Shown one piece after another: positions 6,823 through 13,255 of a DNA stretch of 13,255 bases (the stretch's first letter is position 1; every line of letters starts with the position of its first letter). The position numbers and the translations under genes were made by a program. Source of the DNA: Desulfosudis sp034189195 (GTDB lineage Bacteria; Desulfobacterota; Desulfobacteria; Desulfobacterales; Desulfosudaceae); the NCBI GenBank assembly GCA_034189195.1, contig JAXHVI010000244.1, positions 1-13,255 of the forward strand. The letters run 5' to 3'. The notes beneath the pieces were generated by a model. That model was given only the letters and a program-made list of their open reading frames with translations. It searched no databases and was not told the origin of the DNA.

Positions 6823-8403
6823 ATGACAATTCCCGCCCGAAAGATTCGTGTGCCGGGGCCTGTTCTGGTGCCGTGGCTGATCTCTCTTCTTCTGTTTTCC
6901 CTGATGGCCTACGGCGGCGTTCGCACACCGGACGGCGAGGTGGTTTTCCGTGTGGGAGAATCCCTTGCCGTCCATGGCACTTTTGCCGTTGAAAAAGATC
7001 TGGAGGCATGGCCTGATTTCGGCCTGCCCAGAGGGGTTGACGGCAGGCGATACGCGGGCTTTGCGCCCGCGCAGTCCATTCTTCTGGCCCCGTGTATTCG
7101 GGCGGCCTCATGCCTTAACCAGACCCGATGGTATGAATACCGGCGGATTCCCATCAGTTTCGCGGCGGACGCCCATGCCTTCCGGTCTTACATTCTCAGG
7201 CAACGACCGGCCGATATGGAACCCCATGCCCTTCGGTTCCTGGTGTCGTTTCTTATCCCTCTGATCGCAAGCCTCGCGGTGGTGGTGCAGTTTTTGGTTA
7301 TTTCCCGGCTGACCGGCAGCCCGGTAGCGGCCTTTATCACAGCCCTGCTGCTGGGCCTGGCCACCCCCCTGTGGCACTATGCAGGCACGATGTTTACAGA
7401 GCCCCTGGCCATGGTTTTTGTTCTGCTGTCTTTTTACCTGATTTCTCCGCGAAGGGATCTCAGCGCTTTTCCCGCCTCAGGTAGAGCCGCCCGTTTTCTG
7501 GGCAGCGGCCTGCTGCTGGGGCTCGCCTTTACCACCCATATCACGGCGATTTTGATGACACCCTTTTTTCTGGTGATCGCCATTTCTCCGTGGGCACGAT
7601 CGAAAACCGGCTTTTGGAAAAACCGGTGGATCTGTGCGCGGGTCGCGGCAGGCTTTATTGCCGGAACAGGTATGATGGCCCTGCTTTACGGCATCTATAA
7701 TTACATGCGGTTCGGCAATCCTTTTGAACTGGGACGTCAGACCGCTGAAGGGGTGGTATACGGGGTGTTTACCACTCCATGGGAAGGGTTGGCCGGTCTT
7801 CTTGCCAGTCCGGGCAAGGGGATCTTCTGGTTCTGCCCCATCCTGCTCGCCGCTGTTTTCTGGTGGCCGCACCTGCATAAACGCTACCGGTGTCTCTCTT
7901 TTGTCATCATCGCCATGGTCCTGTTCCGCCTGCTTTTCATTGCGTGCCGCAGCGACTGGCACGGCGGTTTCTGTCTGGGGCCCCGTTATTTTCTGATGGT
8001 GCTGCCGTTCCTGCTGATACCCATCGGGTGCCGGCTGGCCGATTTTTTCACCGGGAACCGCCCGACCGGTCTTTGGCGACCGTTTGCCGCCGGGGCGTTC
8101 CTGTTTTCCTGTACGGTGCAGCAGATCTATTTCTGTCTGGGCGAACCCATCTCTTTTTATTACATGCTCAAGATGGCCAATCTCCAGCAGGGCATCTCCA
8201 TCATCGCTGATAACCGGATATATTTTCAGTGGAGCGCCTCTCCCCTGGTGAGCCTGTTTGACGGCAGGCGCGGACCGTTTCTCTTGCAGTCCGTCCCTCT
8301 GGGGCAGTGGGAACTGCTGGCACTCTGCGCCCTGGCCATGGCCCTGGTGATGGGGCTCCTCACTTTTTATTTGATCCCTGCCAAAAGAAAGCGCTATACA
8401 TAG
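6823..8403 (+). CDS. Multi-pass membrane glycosyltransferase-like protein (GT-C type, GT39-like)
   Basis: Predicted 526 residues from ATG 6823; the longer open frame reaching back to 6643 overlaps the FKBP gene and is not used. No clear ribosome-binding site precedes the ATG; with only 8 bases after the FKBP stop, translation may depend on re-initiation. The first helix is at about 13-31, followed by an external loop with TPDGEVVFRVGESL (D37, E39, E46) and DGRRYAGFAP, then many membrane segments. The late motif DWHGGFCLGPRYFL at about 378-391 resembles the W-x-GG-x-x-x-GPRY signature of a family of bacterial proteins annotated as glycosyltransferases of the GT-C superfamily. The expected substrate is a polyprenyl-phosphate sugar, the acceptor unknown. 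Co-transcription with a folding-factor lipoprotein hints at an envelope role, but this is inference. It could be a related GT-C protein without transfer activity. Confidence 0.75.
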   Translation: MTIPARKIRVPGPVLVPWLISLLLFSLMAYGGVRTPDGEVVFRVGESLAVHGTFAVEKDLEAWPDFGLPRGVDGRRYAGFAPAQSILLAPCIRAASCLNQTRWYEYRRIPISFAADAHAFRSYILRQRPADMEPHALRFLVSFLIPLIASLAVVVQFLVISRLTGSPVAAFITALLLGLATPLWHYAGTMFTEPLAMVFVLLSFYLISPRRDLSAFPASGRAARFLGSGLLLGLAFTTHITAILMTPFFLVIAISPWARSKTGFWKNRWICARVAAGFIAGTGMMALLYGIYNYMRFGNPFELGRQTAEGVVYGVFTTPWEGLAGLLASPGKGIFWFCPILLAAVFWWPHLHKRYRCLSFVIIAMVLFRLLFIACRSDWHGGFCLGPRYFLMVLPFLLIPIGCRLADFFTGNRPTGLWRPFAAGAFLFSCTVQQIYFCLGEPISFYYMLKMANLQQGISIIADNRIYFQWSASPLVSLFDGRRGPFLLQSVPLGQWELLALCALAMALVMGLLTFYLIPAKRKRYT

Positions 8404-8490
8404 CCCGGAAGGTTCATGCGTCCTCCTTGCGCCCGAAACGGCCACAGGCGCGTGCGGCACAAGACGCGGCCTGTTGAATAAAATCCGGGC
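8403..8490 (+). other. Structured leader: alternative hairpins before the radical SAM gene
   Basis: Three complementary pairs are visible in this spacer. An outer pair is GCCCGG (8403-8408) with CCGGGC (8485-8490). A hairpin is formed by ACAGGCGCGT (8444-8453) with ACGCG-G-CCTGT (8464-8474), ten pairs with one bulged G and a 10-base loop. A competing short hairpin is GCGCC (8429-8433) with GGCGC (8447-8451). The last two share bases and cannot form together. The outer pair ends five bases before the ATG at 8496, which lacks a clear ribosome-binding site. No T-run follows, so it is not a standard terminator. G+C-rich DNA gives such pairs by chance, hence modest confidence. Confidence 0.35.
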
Positions 8491-8495
8491 GCGAT

Positions 8496-9932
8496 ATGGG
8501 AAAGGCACCGATTGCAGTGAAAAAGATCCGCGTGTTTCTGGTAAATGTGGGCGACCGGCCCCGGGTGTTTCAGCTGGTGACCCCGCCGCTGGGTATCATG
8601 TCCCTTGCCGCTTATATCCGGTCCAGGTTTTCCGCCGAATTCTGCCTGGTCAACCAGAAGCTGCACAACCTGTCCAATGACGCCCTGGTGAAGATGGCCG
8701 TGGACTTCAAGGCCGATGTGGTGGGGCTGGGCGCCCTGACATCGGCATCGCACAAGATTCCTTATATTACGAAAAAGCTTCGGGCCCTGTTGCCCGACGC
8801 GTTGATCCTGCTGGGCGGCCCCCATGTATCCGCCTTTGAGGAAAAATCCCTGGAGGGGAACGCGGCCCATGCCGCTGTGCCCGGTGAAGGGGAGCCGGCT
8901 TTTGAGGTGATTCTGCGCCACTGGTTTGAAGGCGACGGTCTGGCCGATGTACCGGGAATCTTCTGGCGGGATCAAGACGGCGTCATCGTTATCAATCCGG
9001 GACGCATGCCGTTTATTCAGGATGTGGACAGCCTGCCGCCCCCGGCCTATGACCTGATCGACCTGCCGGCCTACTGGAAGCGCCAGTCCATGCCGCCCAT
9101 TCCCCGGCGCCGGTATGCCTCTCTTTTTTCCAGCCGGGGATGCCCCTACAAATGCGCCTACTGCCACCGCATCTTCGGTGACACCTTCCGGGGCCACTCG
9201 GCGGACCGGATCGTGGATGAAATCGCGTTTCTTTCGAAAACGTACGGCATTTCGGATTTTGAGTTTCTGGACGATATTTTCAACCTGGACAGAAAACGGC
9301 TGATGACCTTCTGCGACCTGATTCACAGCCGCAATCTCAAGACCCGGCTGGTCTTTCCCAATGGGGTGCGCACCGATATTTTTACGGCAGAAGAGATCGA
9401 AGCCCTTGCCGGCGCGGGCATGTATTTTGCCAGTTTTGCCCTGGAGACCGGCTCGCCCCGCATTCAGGGCCTGGTCAGAAAAAACCTGAATATCGGCAGG
9501 TTTTTAAAAAATGTGGAGACTGCGGTCCGTTGCGGGGTCTATGCCAACGGATTTGCCATGATGGGATTTCCCACGGAAACCGAAGCGGAGATGCAGATGA
9601 CCATTGACGTGGCCTGCGGCTCCCGCCTTCACACCATCTCGTTTTTTACGGTCACGCCGTTTCCCAACACGGAACTTTACGAAATGGCCCGTCGCCAATG
9701 CCCGGAGAAGGTTGCGGCCATTGATTACGCTGACATGGAATATTCCGGAATTTCGATCAACCTGTCGGCTGTGTCGGATGACACCCTCTATGCCTACCAG
9801 CGCAAGGCCAACCGGACCTTCTTTTTAAATCCCCTGCGCATGATGCGGATCGTGAGGGATTTTCCCCAGCCCCACCTCCTGCCTTTTTACCTGCCGGTTT
9901 TTTTGAGGCGCGCTTCCAAGGGCCTGCACTGA
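8496..9932 (+). CDS. B12-binding-domain radical SAM protein
   Basis: Predicted 478-residue cytosolic enzyme. Residues about 10-145 form a cobalamin-binding-like Rossmann domain (PPLGIMSLAAYIR, DVVGLGALTS, ILLGGPH, PGEGEPAF). Residues about 205-400 form the radical SAM barrel with C216-x3-C220-x2-C223 (RGCPYKCAYC), which binds a [4Fe-4S] cluster and S-adenosylmethionine; also LDDIFN and FALETGSPRIQ, typical of this class (BchE-like and related enzymes). A short C-terminal extension carries basic and aromatic residues. Known members methylate unactivated carbons or rearrange rings; the substrate here is unknown. The surrounding sugar-transfer genes suggest a lipid carrier, sugar or peptide, but that is inference. 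The start is uncertain: ATG 8496 has no good ribosome-binding site and GTG 8517, seven codons later, is an alternative. The gene converges on the next one with only 14 bases between stops. Confidence 0.9.
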   Translation: MGKAPIAVKKIRVFLVNVGDRPRVFQLVTPPLGIMSLAAYIRSRFSAEFCLVNQKLHNLSNDALVKMAVDFKADVVGLGALTSASHKIPYITKKLRALLPDALILLGGPHVSAFEEKSLEGNAAHAAVPGEGEPAFEVILRHWFEGDGLADVPGIFWRDQDGVIVINPGRMPFIQDVDSLPPPAYDLIDLPAYWKRQSMPPIPRRRYASLFSSRGCPYKCAYCHRIFGDTFRGHSADRIVDEIAFLSKTYGISDFEFLDDIFNLDRKRLMTFCDLIHSRNLKTRLVFPNGVRTDIFTAEEIEALAGAGMYFASFALETGSPRIQGLVRKNLNIGRFLKNVETAVRCGVYANGFAMMGFPTETEAEMQMTIDVACGSRLHTISFFTVTPFPNTELYEMARRQCPEKVAAIDYADMEYSGISINLSAVSDDTLYAYQRKANRTFFLNPLRMMRIVRDFPQPHLLPFYLPVFLRRASKGLH

Positions 9933-9946
9933 AAGAAAGGACGGTT

Positions 9947-11083
9947 CTACAGGAAAAGGGCGCAGGCGTCGGCCCACAACCGCAGGTTTTCCCCTGTGAG
10001 GGCCATGAACGTCCCCACTTCGGGCGGGCACCAGTCCGGCACAAGAGCCGTGGCCTCATTGCGCAGGAAGTCACCCAGATCCCTGGTCCGGTCCGTCATG
10101 GCCGGCGCGGAAGGGGCAAACCGGTGCCGGAGCAGGTCGGCCAGCCAGTCGGTGAGCAGCATGCCCCAGTATTCCCGGCGCAGGTCGGCCAGCGCGTCAT
10201 GGGGGTTGCGCGCATGCAGGGTGACGGGGTGGCCAAAGGCCGCGTGGTAACAGGTCCCCCGGATAAGGGCCTGTAAAAAATAGCCTCCCCACACATCGCC
10301 GTACCGTTCCAGCCGGCCCCCGGGCAGGTCGTGACCCATGGGAACGCACAGGCAGGCCGGAATCAGGTTCCGGCACACGCTCAGGTTCTGGGTACTCAGG
10401 GGAATCCATGTGCTCTGGGAAAGTACGTGGGCGGGTTTTCCCACATAGGAGAGGCTTTCCACCGGGCCGGTGAGCCAGGTGACGGCGTCCAGGTCCGGCG
10501 CGCCGGTCCACAGCCCGGCCTTGACCCCGATGCGGGCATCGGCTTCAGCCAGCGCCATGCCTGAAGGGGCGTCCGCGTCCCGAAGCCGGAACGGGAACCC
10601 CCGGGGAAAGACCGTCCGTTTGGGGCTCAGCTCCAGGTAACGGCAGGTGTTGTGAAATCCGGAGCCGGTTTCGATCAGGGGGCCTCTCCACGGTTTTCCC
10701 GTATCGGCATGACCGTCGATGAAACTCTCCTCCGGCGGATAGTTGTCATCATCAATGGAAATCAGTATCTCGCATCCCGCCTCAAGGGCCTTTAAAAAAC
10801 CGATGTTGCGCCGGGTTTCATTGTTGACCGGCAGCCGGCGGTAAAAATCGATGCAGCTTTGCCCCCAGGCATCCTGGGCGGCCATGTCCATATATTCGGT
10901 TTCCAGCCCCCTGCCGGTGAGGTCTTCGGCCACGGTGCCGGCCGCCGCCGGGGTCTTTGTGTCGCCGATGATCCATATCTTCACCTGGCCTGTGTAGCCG
11001 GACCGGTTGATGTTCTCCATGTAATCGTAGAGCACCCGGGGGGTGTCGATGGTGGTCAACACGATGTGAAACGGTTTGCGCAC
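9947..11083 (-). CDS. GT-A glycosyltransferase-like protein resembling the RGP/STELLO (GT75/DUF288) group
   Basis: Predicted 378 residues from GTG 11083, which puts KPFHIVLTTI at the N-terminus as the first beta strand. The frame stays open to 11248, but the upstream part runs across a likely promoter and reads as non-conserved sequence. Marks seen: IIGDTKTP (38-45), RRNIGFLKALEAGCEILISI (91-110) directly followed by DDDNYP (111-116), and GLWTGAPDLDAVTWL later. The combination IGD-x-KTP, RRN-x-G, G-x-x-x-I and DDDN is typical of GT-A-fold proteins such as reversibly glycosylated polypeptide, UDP-arabinose mutases and STELLO proteins; the Asp cluster would bind metal and nucleotide sugar. It has no signal peptide or membrane helix, so it is expected in the cytosol. 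It is divergent from the GT2 at 11211 and convergent with the radical SAM gene. The substrate is unknown, and family assignment is by motif memory only. Confidence 0.75.
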   Translation of the reverse strand: MRKPFHIVLTTIDTPRVLYDYMENINRSGYTGQVKIWIIGDTKTPAAAGTVAEDLTGRGLETEYMDMAAQDAWGQSCIDFYRRLPVNNETRRNIGFLKALEAGCEILISIDDDNYPPEESFIDGHADTGKPWRGPLIETGSGFHNTCRYLELSPKRTVFPRGFPFRLRDADAPSGMALAEADARIGVKAGLWTGAPDLDAVTWLTGPVESLSYVGKPAHVLSQSTWIPLSTQNLSVCRNLIPACLCVPMGHDLPGGRLERYGDVWGGYFLQALIRGTCYHAAFGHPVTLHARNPHDALADLRREYWGMLLTDWLADLLRHRFAPSAPAMTDRTRDLGDFLRNEATALVPDWCPPEVGTFMALTGENLRLWADACALFL

Positions 11084-11111
11084 GCTAGCTGCCCGTTTGA
11101 GGGTTGGATGT

Positions 11112-11199
11112 ATCGGGTGGTTGTTTTTTGGCCGCAGACCGTATATATACCAGTTCACAAATGCGATCAAGCAGATACGCCGCACAGGCGCAACCCGAT
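11112..11199. promoter_or_regulatory. Divergent promoter region with palindromic TATA element and flanking inverted repeat
   Basis: The 10-base perfect palindrome GTATATATAC (11141-11150) can supply a -10 element on both strands. Rightward: TTGTTT (11121-11126) with 17 bases to TATATA (11144-11149). Leftward: TTGATC (complement of 11165-11170) with 17 bases to TATATA (complement of 11142-11147). An inverted repeat ATCGGGT (11112-11118) and ACCCGAT (11193-11199) brackets the region and could hold an operator. The -35 boxes are weak. Confidence 0.35.
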
Positions 11200-11210
11200 C
11201 GGAAGCAAGG

Positions 11211-11957
11211 ATGGCCGACACATACATAAGACTGTCCATCATCATCACCGTCTACTCTGAGACCGTCGCCCTGGCCCAGACGGTGGAGCGGCTCTTGAAA
11301 CAGGACAGGGACTATATTCACGAAATCCTCCTGGTGGTTTCCCCTTTTTCATCTGACGCCTGCATGGTGGTGTGCCGGCAGCTGGCCGAAACGCACGCCC
11401 TGGTGACCGTTCTGGTGCAGCAGAAGAATCCCGGCGTGGGCCTTGCCCTGCGCCAGGGAATGGCTGCGGCCACCGGCACCCACGTGGCTGTGCTGTCGGC
11501 CGATCTTGAAACCGAGCCGGAAGCCGTGGATCGAATGGTCAGGAAAATCCGGGAGAGCGGATGTGACGTGGTGATTGCCAACCGGTGGCTGCCCGGCGGC
11601 GGGTTTGCCCGGTACAATCCGGTCAAGCTGATGACGAACTGGCTTTTTCAGCAGGTGTTTCGCAGGGTCTATGCTACGGATGTGGGGGATCTGACCTACG
11701 GCCTCAAGGTTCTGGAAAAAACCGTGGTTGACCGCGTTTGCTGGAAGGCCACGCTTCACGAAATTTTTATCGAAACCACGGTCAAGCCGATCCGCTACGG
11801 GTATTCGGTCTGCCAGGTGCCCACCTTCTGGACCGGCCGCACCGAAGGGGTGAGCCGCAACTCGTTTTTCAAGAACCTGCGTTACGTGGGCTTGGCCCTC
11901 AGGGTGAGGTGGCGGCCGGTGCCGCCCGACGAGGCAAAGCGAAAAAATAACCCTTGA
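11211..11957 (+). CDS. Family 2 glycosyltransferase, DPM1-like
   Basis: Predicted 248-residue GT-A enzyme without membrane helices. Start ATG 11211 is preceded by a GGA at 11201-11203 and AAGG directly before it; the frame extends to 11076 but the upstream part is the divergent promoter region. The N-terminus is LSIIITVYSET, followed by EILLVVSPFSSD, NPGVGLALRQGMAAATG, then VLSADLETEP in the position of the DXD motif, DVVIANRW, and a C-terminal acceptor region with TYGLKVL and VPTFWTGRTEG. The SADLE form (first Asp of DAD is Ser) seems shared by a GT2 subfamily close to polyprenyl-phosphate sugar synthases. Expected role: glycosyl transfer to a lipid phosphate or related acceptor at the inner membrane. 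It is not in an operon with any other visible gene; it diverges from the RGP/STELLO-like gene and converges on the GMC oxidoreductase with a 41-base gap. Confidence 0.87.
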   Translation: MADTYIRLSIIITVYSETVALAQTVERLLKQDRDYIHEILLVVSPFSSDACMVVCRQLAETHALVTVLVQQKNPGVGLALRQGMAAATGTHVAVLSADLETEPEAVDRMVRKIRESGCDVVIANRWLPGGGFARYNPVKLMTNWLFQQVFRRVYATDVGDLTYGLKVLEKTVVDRVCWKATLHEIFIETTVKPIRYGYSVCQVPTFWTGRTEGVSRNSFFKNLRYVGLALRVRWRPVPPDEAKRKNNP

Positions 11958-11998
11958 CCCCTGCGGTACCATTTGCAGTGCGGGTTACTTTGTGCAGC

Positions 11999-13255
11999 CT
12001 ATTTCATATTCTCCCCCAAATGCTTCGCCAGTCGCTTTCCCAGGGCCAGCAGGGTGAGGGTGGGCGGAATTCCCCAGGCGTCCGGCATCACCGAACAGTC
12101 GCACACGTAAAGATTCTCCTTTTCGGTTTTCAGGTTCGAGTCCACCACGTCACCGATCTTGACCGTGCCGCCGGGGTGGGCCGCCACGGTCCAGCCGGAA
12201 AAGATCCCTTTGGCGCCGGCGTTCTGCAGAATGCCCCTGGCCCGGTCATATCCTTTTTGCAGTTTGGCCTTGTCGTTTTTCGTGATGTCCTTGCGGACCC
12301 CGCCGCCGTCGGTGATGCGGCCCCCCAGGTCATCCTTGATCTTGATCATCAGCATCAGGGTATCGCGCCTGGAGAGAAGCTTGTGGAGCCGCAGCCTGGG
12401 CGCGCTCTGCACCATGTACATGGGCCATGGAAAATCCAGGTCCACCATCAGGTACCCCTCGTCGGCCATGTGGGCACCGGCCGCCATCTGGATCTCGCCT
12501 TTGCCCTTGAGGTTTTTTACCGTGCCGAACACCATGATCAGGGGGTCAAAGAAAAAGTCGTAGCCCGCCCGGGAAATGCCGCTGGCCCGGAGAATGGTGG
12601 GAGACCCCACCCCGCCGGCGGAGATGACAACCCGGTCGGCGGTCACCTTGTGGATGCCCCGGTTCTTTTTGTATTCCACGCCGGTGGCGGTGTCGCCGTC
12701 AAACAGCACCCGGGTCACCTTGGCGCCGTTGACCAGGTCGGCGCCTTCGGCCACGGCCTCTTCCACGAACATGCGGGCGCTCCACTTGGCGCCTTCCGGG
12801 CATCCGTAACTGCATTTCCAGCAGTCCGGCTTGCACTTGTCCTGGTAGATGAACTTGTTGAGCGGCTTCCAGTCATAGCCCAGTTCCAGGGCGCTTTCCA
12901 TCATGCGGCGGGCCCCGGGGCCGAAAATGGCGTCACCGGCCGGTGCAACGGGCAGTTCCTTTTTCAACTCTGCCGTTTCATTTTCAAGTTCAATGCCGTG
13001 GGACCGCATCATTTCATAGGGCGGATCAAAGGCGGTGCCACAGTAAAAAACAGAACTGCCGCCCGTGCAGATACCCCGCACCAGGGCCAGCATTTTTTTG
13101 TTGGTAAACAGCACGCTTTTACCGGGCATGCCGGCATTCAGGGCCATCTGGAACATGGATCCCTTGATCGGTGCGTTGCCGCCCCATTCCAGGATCAGGA
13201 CCTTCTTGCCCTGCTTTGTCAGTTCCCTGGCCACGGTTGCGCCGCCGGGGCCTGA
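11999..13255 (-). CDS. GMC-family FAD-dependent oxidoreductase (N-terminus cut by window edge)
   Basis: The frame is open to the right edge and begins inside the FAD-binding Rossmann motif (S-G-P-G-G-A-T-V-A-R-E-L, then KKVLILEWG), so only about 20 or fewer residues of the core are likely missing plus any leader. The GTG at 13234 is an internal codon, not a start. Further marks: RGICTGGSSVFYCG (GGSS motif), a C-x3-C-x2-C-x3-C cluster at nt 12800-12835 followed by GAKWSARMF, VVISAGGVGSPTIL, AAHPGGTVKIGD near the C-terminus with the probable catalytic His, then CDCSVMPDAWGIPPTLT. GMC enzymes oxidise alcohols, sterols or sugars with FAD. The Cys cluster is like that of the long-chain alcohol oxidase/cholesterol-oxidase-like branch. 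Oddity: the usual Asn or His of the terminal NP motif is Pro here. No direct link to the glycosyltransferases is visible. Confidence 0.88.
   Translation of the reverse strand, partial: SGPGGATVARELTKQGKKVLILEWGGNAPIKGSMFQMALNAGMPGKSVLFTNKKMLALVRGICTGGSSVFYCGTAFDPPYEMMRSHGIELENETAELKKELPVAPAGDAIFGPGARRMMESALELGYDWKPLNKFIYQDKCKPDCWKCSYGCPEGAKWSARMFVEEAVAEGADLVNGAKVTRVLFDGDTATGVEYKKNRGIHKVTADRVVISAGGVGSPTILRASGISRAGYDFFFDPLIMVFGTVKNLKGKGEIQMAAGAHMADEGYLMVDLDFPWPMYMVQSAPRLRLHKLLSRRDTLMLMIKIKDDLGGRITDGGGVRKDITKNDKAKLQKGYDRARGILQNAGAKGIFSGWTVAAHPGGTVKIGDVVDSNLKTEKENLYVCDCSVMPDAWGIPPTLTLLALGKRLAKHLGENMK

Noticed and set aside
8404..8495. Cobalamin riboswitch before the B12-dependent enzyme (a GCCACAG string resembles the conserved GCCACUG)
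   Set aside because: The spacer is about half the length of a cobalamin riboswitch and the other conserved boxes are missing; only a covariance-model scan could revive this.
7477..8508. Long open frame on the minus strand (343 codons) opposite the membrane glycosyltransferase gene
   Set aside because: Its product is rich in Gln, Arg, Gly and Pro with no family motif, as expected for the antisense of a G+C-rich hydrophobic gene.
8394..9326. Long minus-strand frame (310 codons) opposite the radical SAM gene
   Set aside because: Antisense of a gene with clear radical SAM motifs; composition is low-information and no start signal is seen.
11948..11987. TAACCC ... GGGTTA with inner CTGC ... GCAG between the convergent GT2 and GMC genes
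   Set aside because: Interrupted stems, long loops and no T-run; a bidirectional terminator is possible but not supported.
11954..13255. 433-codon plus-strand frame opposite the GMC oxidoreductase
   Set aside because: His/Gly/Val-rich antisense reading with no recognisable motif; the minus strand has full FAD-binding and GMC signatures.

Overview
The window carries nine protein-coding genes, two of them cut by the window edges. No RNA gene, insertion sequence, CRISPR array or origin is visible. The high G+C content, the Mip-like FKBP lipoprotein, the cobalamin-type radical SAM enzyme and the many polyprenyl-sugar glycosyltransferases suggest a Gram-negative bacterium, possibly a sulfate-reducing Desulfobacterota (former Deltaproteobacteria). 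That assignment is an impression from gene content, not a measurement. Coding density is high, and no gap between genes exceeds about 130 bases.

Left part (1-6085). A truncated multi-pass membrane protein with a C-terminal TPR array runs rightward (1-1728). It converges on a leftward operon of three genes: a second TPR membrane glycosyltransferase-like protein (4025-5971), a GT-C membrane glycosyltransferase (2499-4028) and a DPM1-like family 2 glycosyltransferase (1813-2502). Both junctions in this operon are ATGA stop/start overlaps, so the three genes are very likely co-translated. The logical reading is that the cytosolic GT2 loads a sugar on a polyprenyl phosphate and the two membrane enzymes transfer it on the far side of the inner membrane. 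The TPR domains could contact a protein acceptor or partner.

Middle part (5972-8495). A divergent intergenic region with a good sigma70-type promoter and small repeats leads rightward into an FKBP-type lipoprotein with an unusual active site. Eight bases later comes a third-lineage membrane glycosyltransferase-like protein (6823-8403). A 92-base spacer that can fold into alternative hairpins then precedes a B12-binding radical SAM protein (8496-9932).

Right part (9933-13255). A GT-A type glycosyltransferase resembling the RGP/STELLO group (leftward) and a second DPM1-like GT2 (rightward) diverge from a 127-base region holding a palindromic TATA element. A leftward GMC-type flavin oxidoreductase, cut by the right edge, closes the window. 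Altogether six of nine genes are predicted sugar-transfer enzymes, which makes the window a candidate envelope or protein glycosylation island. No polymerase, flippase or acceptor gene is visible here, so the product cannot be named.
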